Positions 30,881 through 39,793 of a stretch of 64,000 bases of DNA are shown here, piece by piece. Made by a program: the position numbers and the translations under genes. Under the pieces are notes generated by a model that had not been told where the DNA came from, searched no databases, and worked only from the letters and a program-made list of their open reading frames with translations. The DNA comes from Siccirubricoccus sp. G192. GTDB lineage: Bacteria > Pseudomonadota > Alphaproteobacteria > Acetobacterales > Acetobacteraceae. The stretch covers positions 2,577,501 to 2,641,500 of the forward strand of contig NZ_JAHREN010000001.1 of NCBI RefSeq assembly GCF_019084075.1. The letters run 5' to 3'. Numbering within the stretch: the stretch's first letter is position 1; every line of letters starts with the position of its first letter.

Positions 30881-31261
30881 ATGGCGATGATCCAGAGGCT
30901 TGCGGAGGAGGAGCGTCTCTCCGGCGCGGTGGTGCATCGGGGTGCTTCGGGCGGGCTGGTCTGGCTGGCCGGCCAGGTGGCGGATGACCCGGGCCTGGAT
31001 GCCGAGGGCCAGACCGCCGACATCCTCGCCCAGATCGACACGCTGCTGGCCGAGGCCGGCACCGACCGGCGGCACCTGCTCTCCGTCACCGTCGTGCTGG
31101 CCGATATCCGCGACGCCCCGGCGATGAACCGTGCCTGGGACCGCTGGCTCGACCCCACGGCCAAGCCGGCGCGCATGACCATCCAGGCGCCGCTGGTGGA
31201 TCCCGCCTGGCGGGTGGAAATCACCGGAGTCGCCGCCTTGCCGGACAGGCGCGGGGCGTGA
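30881..31261 (+). CDS. RidA family protein
   Basis: A 126-residue YjgF/YER057c/UK114 trimer-type protein. VVHRGASGGLVWLAGQVADD, the assembly ILAQIDTLLAEAGTDRRHLL, and the end MTIQAPLVDPAWRVEITGVA, where family members usually carry the active-site Arg, are seen; here the usual R-x-x-x motif is PARMTIQAPL. The archetype RidA removes reactive enamines and imines made by PLP enzymes. AAGGAGGG lies 7 bases upstream of ATG 30881. It stands alone, downstream of the TPR gene. Confidence 0.88.
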   Translation: MAMIQRLAEEERLSGAVVHRGASGGLVWLAGQVADDPGLDAEGQTADILAQIDTLLAEAGTDRRHLLSVTVVLADIRDAPAMNRAWDRWLDPTAKPARMTIQAPLVDPAWRVEITGVAALPDRRGA

Positions 31262-31608
31262 CCAGCCGCCATTGCCGCACCGCTTTGCATCGGCCTGGCC
31301 GGATCGATTCGCTGCGGTTTCCCGGAGGCGCCGCATTCCGGTGTGGTGACTCTCCCCGCCCTCGGTCGTGGCGACATGCCTCCGGTGGATGATGTGATGC
31401 GGCTGCTGGCCCGACTTCCGCTGCTCTGCCTGAGCACTCGCGCATAGATCATGCTGCCGAAGCGGCCGGGCCGGGGCATTCTGTTGCGGAGGCGGGCGCG
31501 CCCCGGCGCCGCCGGGGAGCAGGCATGCTTCCGCCTTATTCACCAGGGCAGGATGACACAGCGGCGGGCGGGTTCCGACTCCGCGCGCAGGATGAGGATG
31601 CAGGATCG

Positions 31609-32610
31609 ATGACCGAGGCCGAAGGGGCCGATTTCTGGCGGGGCAAGCGCGTATTGGTGACCGGCGGCGCCGGTTTCCTCGGCAGCGGGCTGTGCCACCA
31701 CCTGGCGGGGCTTGGCGCGCGTGTCACCGCGCTCGATGTCATGTCCGAGGAGGGCGGCGCCAATATCGCCAATCTTGAGGGTGCCTCCGTCCTGCTGGTG
31801 CGGGGCGACATCCGGGACGCGGAGCTGCACAGCCTCTGCCAGGACGTGGACGTGCTGTTCAACATGGCGGCGCAGACCAGCCATATGGGCGGCCAGAAGG
31901 ACCCGGTGGCGGATATCGCGATCAATGCCGTGGCGCAGGTGCGCCTCATCGGCGTGATGCGGGAGGCGGCGCCGCGCGCCACCGTGGTGCATGCCTCCAC
32001 CCGGCAATTCTATGGCCGGCCACTGCGCCTGCCGGTGGATGAGCTGCATCCCGTGCAGCCGCCGGACGCCAATGGCGTCTCCAAATTCGCCGGCGAGCAG
32101 TATTGGCTGCTGGAGCAGCGGGTGCACCAGCGCCCCGTCGTCTCGCTGCGCCTGACCAATTGCTATGGCCCGAGGCTCCGCATCCGCGATGCGCGGCAGA
32201 CCTTCCTCGGCATCTGGATCCGCCAGGTGCTGAAGAACGAGGGCTTCGAGGTCTGGGGTGGCGAGCAGTTGCGCGACCTGGCCTATGTGGAGGATGTCAC
32301 CCGCGCCTTCCTCATGGCCGCCGAATCCGCGGTGCGGCCCGGCGTCGCCGGCCATGCCTTCAATCTCGGCGGCGCGCCGCCGGCCTCGCTGCTGGAACTC
32401 GCCGAGCGGCTGATCGCCGCCAATGGCGGCCGCGGCCATTACTCGGTGCGCAGGTCCCCCGCCGACCGCGCGCCGATCGATATCGGCAGCTACCATGCCG
32501 ACGACCGCGCCTTCCGCGCCGCCACCGGCTGGGCGCCACGGGTCGGGCTGGATGAGGGCCTGGCCCGCACGCTCGACTGGTATCGCGCCAGGCTGGCCGA
32601 CTACACCTGA
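31609..32610 (+). CDS. NAD-dependent epimerase/dehydratase (nucleotide-sugar SDR)
   Basis: A 333-residue extended SDR. GGAGFLGSGLCHH gives the NAD-binding TGxxGxxG loop, followed by DIRDAEL and NMAAQTSH. The usual Y-x3-K motif is replaced: the text is DANGVSKFAGEQYW, with Asn where the catalytic Tyr normally sits. A known subset of sugar-nucleotide SDRs shares this NGxxK form. RLTNCYGPRLRIRDARQTF and the late GSYHADDRAFRAATGW also match that subset. ATG 31609 is preferred; an upstream start would add 28 low-complexity residues. With the aminotransferase downstream it suggests synthesis of an amino-deoxy sugar nucleotide. Confidence 0.85.
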   Translation: MTEAEGADFWRGKRVLVTGGAGFLGSGLCHHLAGLGARVTALDVMSEEGGANIANLEGASVLLVRGDIRDAELHSLCQDVDVLFNMAAQTSHMGGQKDPVADIAINAVAQVRLIGVMREAAPRATVVHASTRQFYGRPLRLPVDELHPVQPPDANGVSKFAGEQYWLLEQRVHQRPVVSLRLTNCYGPRLRIRDARQTFLGIWIRQVLKNEGFEVWGGEQLRDLAYVEDVTRAFLMAAESAVRPGVAGHAFNLGGAPPASLLELAERLIAANGGRGHYSVRRSPADRAPIDIGSYHADDRAFRAATGWAPRVGLDEGLARTLDWYRARLADYT

Positions 32611-32700
32611 TCCCGCACATCCCTCACGCCGGCGCGTGACCAGGGCGCCCCGCTGGCGCAGACTGGTCGCCTCGGCCAGCCAGAGCTTCAGGACCGCAGC

Positions 32701-33831
32701 ATGACCGCTTCCCCGACCATCATCCCGCAGGCCGATCCCGGCGCCGGCTACCGTGCGCAGCAGGCCGAGATCGACGCCGCCGTGGCGCGCGCGCTGTCCA
32801 GCGGCTGGTACATCCTAGGCCGTGAGGGCGAGGCCTTCGAGCAGGAATTCGCCTCATGGCTCGGCACCTCCCGGGCGGTGGGCTGCGCCAATGGCACGGA
32901 TGCGCTGGCGCTGATCCTCAGGGGCCTCGGCATCGGCGAGGGCTGCACCGTCGCCACCGTCTCGCATACCGCGGTCGCCACCGTGGCGGCGATCGAGATG
33001 GCCGGCGCCACGCCGCTGCTGCTCGACATCGACCCCGATACCTACACCATGGACCCGGACGAGCTGACCGCCGTGCTGGAGGACCCGCCGCCCGGCCTGC
33101 CGCCGATCCGCGCCGCCATCGCCGTGCATCTCTATGGCCAGGCCTGCGACCTCGACCCCATGCTGGAAGCCTGCGCCACCAATGGCGTGGCATTGATCGA
33201 GGATTGCGCGCAGGCGCATGGCGCCTCGCTCGGCGGGCGCCGGCTCGGCACCATGGGGGCGGCGGCGGCCTTCAGCCTCTATCCCACCAAGAATCTCGGC
33301 GCGCTCGGCGATGGCGGGGTGCTGGCGACAGATGATTTCGAACTGGCTGACCGCATTGCCGCCATCCGCCAATATGGCTGGAAGGAGCGCTACGTCTCCG
33401 CCATGGTCGGCGTGAACAGCCGGCTCGACGAGGTGCAGGCGGCGATCCTGCGCGCCAGGCTTCCGCATCTCGATACCGGCAATGCGCGGCGGCGGGAGAT
33501 CGCAGCCGCCTATGACGCGGCGCTGGCGGGCGGGCCCATCGCGCCGCCGGCGCGGCGCCCCGGCGCCGAGCATGTCTTCCACCAGTATGTGCTGCGCGCG
33601 CCGGACCGGGCCGCGATGCAGGCGCGGCTGCGCGAGGCGGGGGTGGGGACCGGCATCCACTACCCGGTGCCGGTGCATCTGCAGGGCGCCTATCGCGGCC
33701 GGGTGCCGCTCGGCCCCGCCGGCTGTGGCGAGACGGAGCGGGCGGCGCGGGAGGTGCTGAGCCTGCCGATGTATCCGGAATTGACCGAGGCACAGGTTGA
33801 ACAGATCTGCGGCGCGCTCAGCCGATTGTAG
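32701..33831 (+). CDS. DegT/DnrJ/EryC1/StrS family aminotransferase
   Basis: A 376-residue PLP enzyme of the sugar aminotransferase family, which converts keto-sugar nucleotides into amino sugars. GCANGTDALALILRGLGIG is the cofactor phosphate region, EDCAQAHGAS carries the PLP-stacking and Asp residues, and FSLYPTKNLGALGDGGVLAT holds the Schiff-base Lys near residue 199. The C-terminal HYPVPVHLQGAYR and LPMYPELTEAQV are family hallmarks. It lies 90 bases after the epimerase. The sugar made is not determined. Confidence 0.93.
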   Translation: MTASPTIIPQADPGAGYRAQQAEIDAAVARALSSGWYILGREGEAFEQEFASWLGTSRAVGCANGTDALALILRGLGIGEGCTVATVSHTAVATVAAIEMAGATPLLLDIDPDTYTMDPDELTAVLEDPPPGLPPIRAAIAVHLYGQACDLDPMLEACATNGVALIEDCAQAHGASLGGRRLGTMGAAAAFSLYPTKNLGALGDGGVLATDDFELADRIAAIRQYGWKERYVSAMVGVNSRLDEVQAAILRARLPHLDTGNARRREIAAAYDAALAGGPIAPPARRPGAEHVFHQYVLRAPDRAAMQARLREAGVGTGIHYPVPVHLQGAYRGRVPLGPAGCGETERAAREVLSLPMYPELTEAQVEQICGALSRL

Positions 33832-33941
33832 AAATTGCCTCTGGCCAGTCGTTAAAATTCCGGGATTATAAGTCTCCACACGCAAGGCGTGCAGGAGGCG
33901 GGCGATGGGGCTGGACAGGATGTTCGGCTGGCTGAGGCGGC

Positions 33942-34850
33942 ATGCGGCGGGCGAGGGCGGTGCCCTTCGCCCGCCTCGCCGGGCGCGTGAGCCGCAGCGG
34001 TCGATCGACTCCAGCCGGGCCTGGCCGGGCCAGGCGACCGAGGGGGGATTTTGCCCTGGCCGGCTTCGCCGAAGCGCCGCAAGCCTTCCCCGGCACCGGG
34101 CTGAGCGGGCCGGTGCCGGCCCCGCATGTCCCCGACCGCTCCTTCACCCCCCGGGAGGGTGTGGCGCCGCCCTTCCCGAGCACCGGCCCGCACGGCCATC
34201 GCGGTCGGATGCGGGAGAAGCTGCTGGAGCGCGGCCCGGAGGCGCTGGCGGATTACGAGCTGCTGGAAATGCTGCTCTTCTTCGCCTTCAAGACCGGCGA
34301 CACCAAGCCGATGGCGAAGTCGCTCATCAACCGCTACGGCAGCTTCGCCGCCGTGCTGGCGGCGCCGCAGCAGACCCTGCTCGACACACGCGGGCTCGGG
34401 CCGCACAGCGTCGCCGCCATCAAGCTGGTGCGCGCCGCGGCGCTGCGCCTGGCCCGGGCGGAGGTGATGGACCGGCCGGTGCTGAACAATTGGGACCGGC
34501 TGGTGGACTACCTCACCGCGGCGCTGGCGCGGGAGCCGGTGGAGTGTTTCCACGTGCTCTACCTCGACAGCCGCAACCGGCTGATCGCCGATGAGGCGCA
34601 GGCCCGCGGCACGGTGAACCACACCCCGGTCTATCCGCGGGAGGTGGTGAAGCGCGCGTTGGAGGTGCAGGCCACCGCCATGATCCTGGTCCATAACCAC
34701 CCGAGCGGCGACCCGACGCCCTCGCGCGCCGATATCGAGATGACGGCGGAGGTGAAGGCGGCGGCCGGGGTCTTCGGCATCGTGCTGCACGACCACCTGA
34801 TCGTCGGTAATGGCAGGCAGACCTCGCTGCGGCGGGAGGGGCTGCTGTAG
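33942..34850 (+). CDS. radC: RadC family JAB/MPN-domain protein
   Basis: The conserved core runs from GRMREKLLERGPEALADYEL (helix-hairpin-helix) to the JAMM metalloprotease motif HNHPSGDPTPSRADIEMT. Despite its name, a DNA-repair role of RadC is not established. The family is usually about 225 residues; this frame gives 302, and the first 85 (Arg/Pro-rich) are not conserved. A second frame from ATG 33905 (MGLDRMFGWLRRH) joins the core if one G of the run 34042-34047 is removed, giving TEGDFALAGFAEAP. The true start is uncertain. Confidence 0.85.
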   Translation: MRRARAVPFARLAGRVSRSGRSTPAGPGRARRPRGDFALAGFAEAPQAFPGTGLSGPVPAPHVPDRSFTPREGVAPPFPSTGPHGHRGRMREKLLERGPEALADYELLEMLLFFAFKTGDTKPMAKSLINRYGSFAAVLAAPQQTLLDTRGLGPHSVAAIKLVRAAALRLARAEVMDRPVLNNWDRLVDYLTAALAREPVECFHVLYLDSRNRLIADEAQARGTVNHTPVYPREVVKRALEVQATAMILVHNHPSGDPTPSRADIEMTAEVKAAAGVFGIVLHDHLIVGNGRQTSLRREGLL

Positions 34851-35091
34851 AACCCTATCCTGCGGCGATGCGCGGGGCGGCGAGGCTGTTCCACCTGGTG
34901 CGCTGCCAAGCCGTGCGGGCGCTGCCCGCATAACCGCGGCGCGGGGAAGGATGGCCGGCAGCGGCAGGCCGGCGTAGTCAGACTGCCTTTGCGACCATGG
35001 GGGCACTGGCCAGGGAAGGCGATCCCGGGCATCGAAGACGCGTTGTGGACTGACGGAACTGCCTGACCGGCAAGCCTTGAGGAGGAAACCC

Positions 35092-36078
35092 ATGCCCCAC
35101 GCATCGCGCAGACGCCTGGCTGCGTACCTGGCCGGCCTTGCCGCGTCGCCCTTGCTGCGAGCCACGCCTGCCCTGGCCCAGCCCGCCTTCCCGTCACGGC
35201 CCGTCACCATCGTGGTGCCCTTCTCCCCGGGCGGCAGCACCGATGTGCTGACCCGCCTCATGGCGGAACGGATGACGGAAGCGCTCGGCAAGCCGGTGCA
35301 GATCGAGAACCGGCCGGGCGGCAATACCATTATCGGCGCCGAGGCCGTGGCCCGCGCCCAGCCGGACGGGCACACGATACTGATGGCCGCGGGCACGACG
35401 CTGACCATCAATCCGGTGATCTACCGCAAGCTGCCCTACAAGATGGAGGATTTCGCGCCCATCACCCTGGCCTCGGTCTTCCCCTTCGCGGTCATCGCCC
35501 GCAATGACGGGCCGGCCGATATCGCGGCGATGATCGCCGCCGCCCGTGCCCGGCCGGGGGAGATCACCTATGGCACCAATGGCCCGACCACGCTGACCAA
35601 TGTGGCCATGCTGATGGTGCTGGAACGCCTCGGCCTGACGATGCAGGACGTGACCTATCGCGGCGACGCGGCGCAGTTGAACGATTTCATCGCCGGCAAC
35701 CTCGACCTTCTGGTGGTGGCGGGCAGCACCGCGCTGCCGGTCTACAACAACCAGCAGGGCCGCATCCTCGGCTGGACCAGCGCCGAGCGCGTGCCCTCCA
35801 CGCCCGATGTTCCCACCTTCGCCGAGGCCGCCGCGCCGGGCCTCGTCGCGCAGAGCTGGTTCGGCCTGCTGGCGCCGGCACGCACCCCGGCCGCGGTGGT
35901 GGAGACGTTGAACGCCGCCGCGGTCCGCGCCCTGCAGGACCCGCGCATCCGCGAGCGCCTGACCAATGACGGCCAATTCGTGAAGGGCGGCACGCCGGAG
36001 GAATTCGGCACCTTCCTGCGCGACGAGGCGGAGAAGTGGCGGCCCATCCTCAGCCGGCTGGACGTGCCGCAGAACTGA
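35092..36078 (+). CDS. Tripartite tricarboxylate transporter substrate-binding protein (Bug/TctC)
   Basis: A 328-residue periplasmic receptor. A signal peptide (about 1-33, ending PALAQ) is followed by PSRPVTIVVPFSPGGSTDVL, the ligand-loop signature of Bug proteins, then ENRPGGNTIIGAEAVARAQP and YGTNGPTTLTNVAM. Such receptors bind carboxylates or small organic acids. The membrane partners TctA/TctB are absent, as is usual for orphan Bug proteins in Roseomonas and Bordetella-type genomes. GGAGG lies 6 bases before ATG 35092. A relic of a second member is at 39596. Confidence 0.93.
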   Translation: MPHASRRRLAAYLAGLAASPLLRATPALAQPAFPSRPVTIVVPFSPGGSTDVLTRLMAERMTEALGKPVQIENRPGGNTIIGAEAVARAQPDGHTILMAAGTTLTINPVIYRKLPYKMEDFAPITLASVFPFAVIARNDGPADIAAMIAAARARPGEITYGTNGPTTLTNVAMLMVLERLGLTMQDVTYRGDAAQLNDFIAGNLDLLVVAGSTALPVYNNQQGRILGWTSAERVPSTPDVPTFAEAAAPGLVAQSWFGLLAPARTPAAVVETLNAAAVRALQDPRIRERLTNDGQFVKGGTPEEFGTFLRDEAEKWRPILSRLDVPQN

Positions 36079-36094
36079 GCCCGCAAGGGGAAGC

Positions 36095-37582
36095 TCAGGC
36101 CACCGCCGCCTCCGGGTCGCCCGGCGCGGTTTCCCAGCCGAGGCCGGCGATGGTGACGATCCGCCGCCCGGCCAGGTCCGGGCGGCAGAAGATCGCGCCC
36201 TGCTCCTCCATCCAGGCCAGCACCCGCCGCGCCCGGCCGAGCGAGCGGCTGCCATAGGCCAGTGCGATGGCGGCGTCGGAGGGGCAGGGCGCCCCCTCCA
36301 GCGCGCTGCGGGCCAGGAGCAGGTAGACGCCCTGGAGATCCTCGGGCAGGGAAGGCGCCCGCTCCACCGCCTGCTGCCACTCCGGCCGTGCTGCCGCCGC
36401 CTCGCCGATGCCGGCCCTTCCCACCGCCAGCAGCCGGCGGAAGGCGGCCATGTCAGGCGGCTTGCCGGCCAGGCCGCGAATCCGGCAGCGCACCAGGAAA
36501 TCCTGGTAGAGCACCGGCACCGGGCGATAGGCGGAGTCCGGCTCGGCCAGCACCTCGCGCATCACCTCCTCCAGTCGGAGGCGGCGTTCGGCCACCTCCT
36601 CCGGGCTCTGCGGCGCGGGTTCGGCGGCATCATGCAGGGCGGCCGGGCGGGCCTGGGCCAATTGCGCCAGCAGGTCCGGCTGCGGCAGGGGCGGCGGGCG
36701 GCGGGCGGCGGGGCGCGGCGGGCCCGGCTCCGGCGGCTTCAGGATCAGCTCCCGCGCCTCCGCCACCGGGGTTTCCGGCAGGGGGGTGAGCTTCGGCCCG
36801 GCGCCGCGCGATTCCGTCTCCACCGCGCCGATCCGCACCGGCAGCGGGCGCCGCGCGAGCGCCGGGCCGAGCGCCAGGAAATGGCCGCGCTCCAGCTCGC
36901 GGAACTGCTCCGCCTGGCGTCGCTCCAGGCCGAGCAGGTCGGCGGCGCGGGCCATGTCGATATCGAGGAAGGTGCGGCCCATCAGGAAGTTGGAGGCTTC
37001 CGCCGCGACATTCTTGGCCAGCTTGGCCAGGCGCTGGGTGGCGATGACCCCGGCGAGCCCTCGCTTGCGGCCGCGGCACATCAGGTTGGTCATGGCGCCG
37101 AGCGAGAGCTTCCGCGCCTCGTCCGAGACCTCGCCGGCCACGGCGGGGGCGAAGAGCTGCGCCTCGTCCACCACGACCAACATCGGGGTCCAGGCGTCGC
37201 GCTCCATCTCGAAAAGGCCGCCGAGGAAGGCGCTGGCGCGGCGCATCTGGCCCTCGGCATCCAGCCCCTCCAGGTCCAGCACCACCGAGACGCGGTGCCG
37301 CCGTACCCGCTCCGCCGCCAATTGCAGCCCGGCCTCGGAATGCGCGGCGGCGTCGATCACCAGATGGCCATGGCGCTCGGCCAGGGTGACGAAATCGCCC
37401 TCCGGGTCGATCACCGCCTGCTGCACCCAGGGGGCGCTCTGCTCCAGCAGGCGGCGCAGCAGGTGCGACTTGCCGGAGCCGGAATTGCCCTGCACCAGCA
37501 GCCGGGTGGCCAGCAATTCCTCAAGGTCGAGCAGGGCGGGCTGCCCGGCCTCCGTCCGTCCCAGATCGACGCTGACCGTCAT
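36095..37582 (-). CDS. HerA-like/DUF87 ATP-binding protein
   Basis: A 495-residue P-loop ATPase of the HerA/FtsK superfamily. Walker A is GNSGSGKSHLL near residue 33 and Walker B MLVVVDEAQLF near residue 138; SLGAMTNLMCRGRKRGLAGV and IATQRLAKLAKNVAAEASN are the sensor/arginine region. After about residue 250 a Pro-rich linker leads to a C-terminal helical region not recognised. HerA proteins pump DNA, often with a NurA nuclease; no NurA is beside it. Convergent with the TctC gene, 16 bases apart. Confidence 0.85.
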   Translation of the reverse strand: MTVSVDLGRTEAGQPALLDLEELLATRLLVQGNSGSGKSHLLRRLLEQSAPWVQQAVIDPEGDFVTLAERHGHLVIDAAAHSEAGLQLAAERVRRHRVSVVLDLEGLDAEGQMRRASAFLGGLFEMERDAWTPMLVVVDEAQLFAPAVAGEVSDEARKLSLGAMTNLMCRGRKRGLAGVIATQRLAKLAKNVAAEASNFLMGRTFLDIDMARAADLLGLERRQAEQFRELERGHFLALGPALARRPLPVRIGAVETESRGAGPKLTPLPETPVAEARELILKPPEPGPPRPAARRPPPLPQPDLLAQLAQARPAALHDAAEPAPQSPEEVAERRLRLEEVMREVLAEPDSAYRPVPVLYQDFLVRCRIRGLAGKPPDMAAFRRLLAVGRAGIGEAAAARPEWQQAVERAPSLPEDLQGVYLLLARSALEGAPCPSDAAIALAYGSRSLGRARRVLAWMEEQGAIFCRPDLAGRRIVTIAGLGWETAPGDPEAAVA

Positions 37583-37712
37583 CCATCCCCCACCCCAGAC
37601 AAGGGAAGGGAATAGGGCAGGGCGGGGCGCGGCTCAACCGGGACGGGGCGGATCGGTTGACAGCCGCAACCACCCCGCCGAGGCTTTTCCGGGCGATGGG
37701 AGGAGGCCGAAG

Positions 37713-37768
37713 ATGCCGACGCCGCTGGAGGACAAGGATGCGATCCGCGAATTGCTGGCGGAATACTG
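37713..37768 (+). pseudogene. SnoaL-like/NTF2-fold protein, 5' part cut by IS30 element
   Basis: ATG 37713, with GGAGGAGG upstream, encodes MPTPLEDKDAIRELLAEY, the start of a SnoaL-like (NTF2-fold) protein. The frame is interrupted by the IS30-family element at codon 19. It continues at 39227 after removal of the element and one copy of the CTG duplication. Confidence 0.8.
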
Positions 37769-39223
37769 GGTGGATTCAAGTGGTCGTCGCAACACCAAGG
37801 CGGAGGGTGGTTGCGATGGCGGGTCGGCGGCGTTCGGATCGGGCTTTGCGGGCGAAGTCTCCTTCGCCAGGCCGCCCGGGAGTAGCCCGGCGTGAGGACC
37901 AGCGGCGCTTCTGGACGTTGATTGCGGCGGGACAGTCGAGCTGGGACGCGGCGATCGGCGTGGGGGTGTCGGAGGCGGTTGGGTCCCGCTGGTTTCGGGA
38001 GGCGGGCGGGATGCCACCATCGACGCTCGGGCGGTCGTCAAAGCCGCCTTCGGGACGATACCTGTTGTTTGCGGAGCGCGAGGAGATTGCGCTGCTGCGA
38101 GCCCAGGGCTGTGGAGTGCGAGAGGTTGCCCGGCGGCTGCGACGGGCGGCATCGACGGTCTCGCGCGAGCTACGGCGCAATGCGGCCACGCGCAGCGGCA
38201 ACCTGGAGTACAGGGCCACGACGGCGCAGTGGCATGCTGAGCGGGCGGCGCGGCGTCCGAAGCCGGCGAAGCTGGTGACGCACCCGGCGCTGAGGGCGTA
38301 TGTGCAAGATCGGCTGGCGGGTGCCGTGGTCTCTCCAGGCGGGGCTACGGTGCCCGGACCGGCGGTGCCGTGGAAGGGCCGGCGGCATGGACCGAGGCAG
38401 CCTCGGCGCTGGGCGAGAGGATGGAGCCCGCAGCAGATCTCGCGGCGGCTGCGGCTCGACTTTCCTGGCGATGGTGCGATGCGGATCAGCCATGAGGCCA
38501 TCTACCAGTCGCTCTACGTCCAGGGCCGCGGCGCGCTGCGCCGCGAGCTGACGGCCTGCCTGCGAACCGGGCGGGCGCTGCGCGTGCCGCGGGCGCGGAG
38601 CCGGGGGCGCGGCAAGTCGCATGTCGCGCCCGAGGTGCTGATCAGCCAGCGCCCGGCGGAGGCGGACGACCGGGCCGTGCCGGGGCATTGGGAGGGAGAC
38701 CTCATCCTTGGCCTTGGCAGCTCAGCAATCGGCACCCTGGTGGAGCGCACGACGCGGTTCACGATGCTGCTGCACCTGCCCCGCATGCCGGGTCATGGAG
38801 AGGGAACGCGCGTCAAGAACGGCCCGGCGCTGGCCGGGCATGGGGCGGAAGCGGTGCGCGACGCCATCACCCGCATGATCACCACCCTGCCGGAGGCGCT
38901 GCGCCGGTCGCTGACCTGGGACCAGGGGGCGGAGATGAGCGAGCACGCCCGGCTGCGGATCGACACCGGCGTGCAGGTGTACTTCTGCGAGCCGCACAGC
39001 CCGTGGCAGCGTGGCACGAACGAGAACACCAACGGGCTGCTGCGGCAGTACTTCCCGAAGGGGACTGACCTGAGCGCGCACGGCGCCGATGACCTCGCGG
39101 CCGTGGCTGCGGCGCTCAATGGCAGGCCTCGCAAGACGCTCGGCTGGAGAACGCCAGCCGAAGCGCTTGACGAGGCGCTGCGATCGGCTCAGGCAGGCGT
39201 TGCGACGACCAGTTGAGCCTGGG
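37769..39223 (+). mobile_element. IS30-family insertion sequence
   Basis: A 1455-bp element. Its ends are 25-base imperfect inverted repeats (37769-37793 and 39199-39223), identical over the inner 13 of the 25 positions (TGGTCGTCGCAAC) and mostly over the neighbouring TCAA. A 3-base target duplication CTG flanks it (37766-37768 and 39224-39226). Removing the element and one CTG joins the flanking SnoaL gene in frame, which fixes both ends. A single transposase gene fills it. Confidence 0.9.
37816..39216 (+). CDS. IS30 family transposase
   Basis: A 466-residue transposase from ATG 37816. Two helix-turn-helix regions are seen near the N-terminus (AGQSSWDAAIGVGVSEAVGS, REVARRLRRAASTVSRELRR), then ISHEAIYQSLYVQGRGALRR. 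The DDE catalytic core is in GHWEGDLILGLGSSAIGTLV (first Asp), TWDQGAEMSEHARL (second Asp) and SPWQRGTNENTNGLLRQYFP (Glu), with the typical C-terminal NGRPRKTLGWRTPAEAL. It belongs to the longer IS30 branch, with an insertion after the HTH. The frame upstream of 37816 runs into flanking DNA and is not part of it. It looks intact and may be active. Confidence 0.93.
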   Translation: MAGRRRSDRALRAKSPSPGRPGVARREDQRRFWTLIAAGQSSWDAAIGVGVSEAVGSRWFREAGGMPPSTLGRSSKPPSGRYLLFAEREEIALLRAQGCGVREVARRLRRAASTVSRELRRNAATRSGNLEYRATTAQWHAERAARRPKPAKLVTHPALRAYVQDRLAGAVVSPGGATVPGPAVPWKGRRHGPRQPRRWARGWSPQQISRRLRLDFPGDGAMRISHEAIYQSLYVQGRGALRRELTACLRTGRALRVPRARSRGRGKSHVAPEVLISQRPAEADDRAVPGHWEGDLILGLGSSAIGTLVERTTRFTMLLHLPRMPGHGEGTRVKNGPALAGHGAEAVRDAITRMITTLPEALRRSLTWDQGAEMSEHARLRIDTGVQVYFCEPHSPWQRGTNENTNGLLRQYFPKGTDLSAHGADDLAAVAAALNGRPRKTLGWRTPAEALDEALRSAQAGVATTS

Positions 39224-39599
39224 CTGCTTCTGCCTCGACGAATGCCGCTTCGGGGAGATGGGCGCTCTCTTCACCGAGACCGCCGAATGGGGCCCGAGCC
39301 GCATCCCGCAGAAGGCCCGCGGCCCGCGCGAGATCGCCGAACTGGCGCGCAGCATCGTGCCGGTTGCGGGCGAGGGGCCGGTGCGGCGGCACCTCACCAC
39401 CAATATCGTCATCCGGCTGGAGGGCGACCGCGCCCGGGTGAAGTCTAATTTCCTGATGGTGCGGGAGAGCGAGGCCGGGCCGCTGCTGGCCCTGGCCGGC
39501 ACCTATGAGGATGTGGTTTCCCGCACGCCGGCGGGCTGGCGCTTCCAGTCCCGCGAGATCCGCAACGACATCGCCGGCGATCTGGGGCTGAAGCGGTGA
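39224..39599 (+). pseudogene. SnoaL-like/NTF2-fold protein, 3' part
   Basis: The second part of the gene broken by the IS30 element. Joined to the 5' part it reads AEYCFCLDECRFGEMGALFT, then TAEWGPSRIPQKARGPREIA and LAGTYEDVVSRTPAGWRFQS, a normal SnoaL-like domain of about 143 residues. The family includes polyketide cyclases, dehydratases and proteins of unknown role. The insertion should abolish function. Confidence 0.8.
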
Positions 39600-39793
39600 G
39601 GCGCCAGGCGCTGCCGGCGGCGCTGAACGGGGCGGTGGGCCGTGCCTTGGCGCGGCCGGACGTGCGGGCGGCCTATGCCGCGCTGGGCTCGGCGGCGGAG
39701 AGTTCGACGCCAGAGGCATTCGGCCGGCTGATCGCCGGGGAGGCGGCGAAGTGGCGGGCGGTGATCGAGCGGATCGGGCTCAAGCCCCAATAA
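39596..39793 (+). pseudogene. C-terminal relic of a Bug/TctC substrate-binding protein
   Basis: A 65-residue frame opening with GTG 39596, overlapping the stop of the SnoaL gene. The text ALNGAVGRALARPDVRAAYA and STPEAFGRLIAGEAAKWRAV is the last domain of a Bug/TctC receptor; compare the end of the intact gene at 35092. The N-terminal 260 residues are absent, so it is a deletion relic, not a gene. Confidence 0.75.

Noticed and set aside
33832-33941. Promoter for radC at the AT-rich TTATAA near 33866
   Set aside because: No -35 element at a suitable distance; left unassigned.
37764-39225. Five-base CTGGG target duplication for the IS30 element
   Set aside because: It would not restore the reading frame of the SnoaL gene; CTG does, and gives ends of equal length with aligned inverted repeats.
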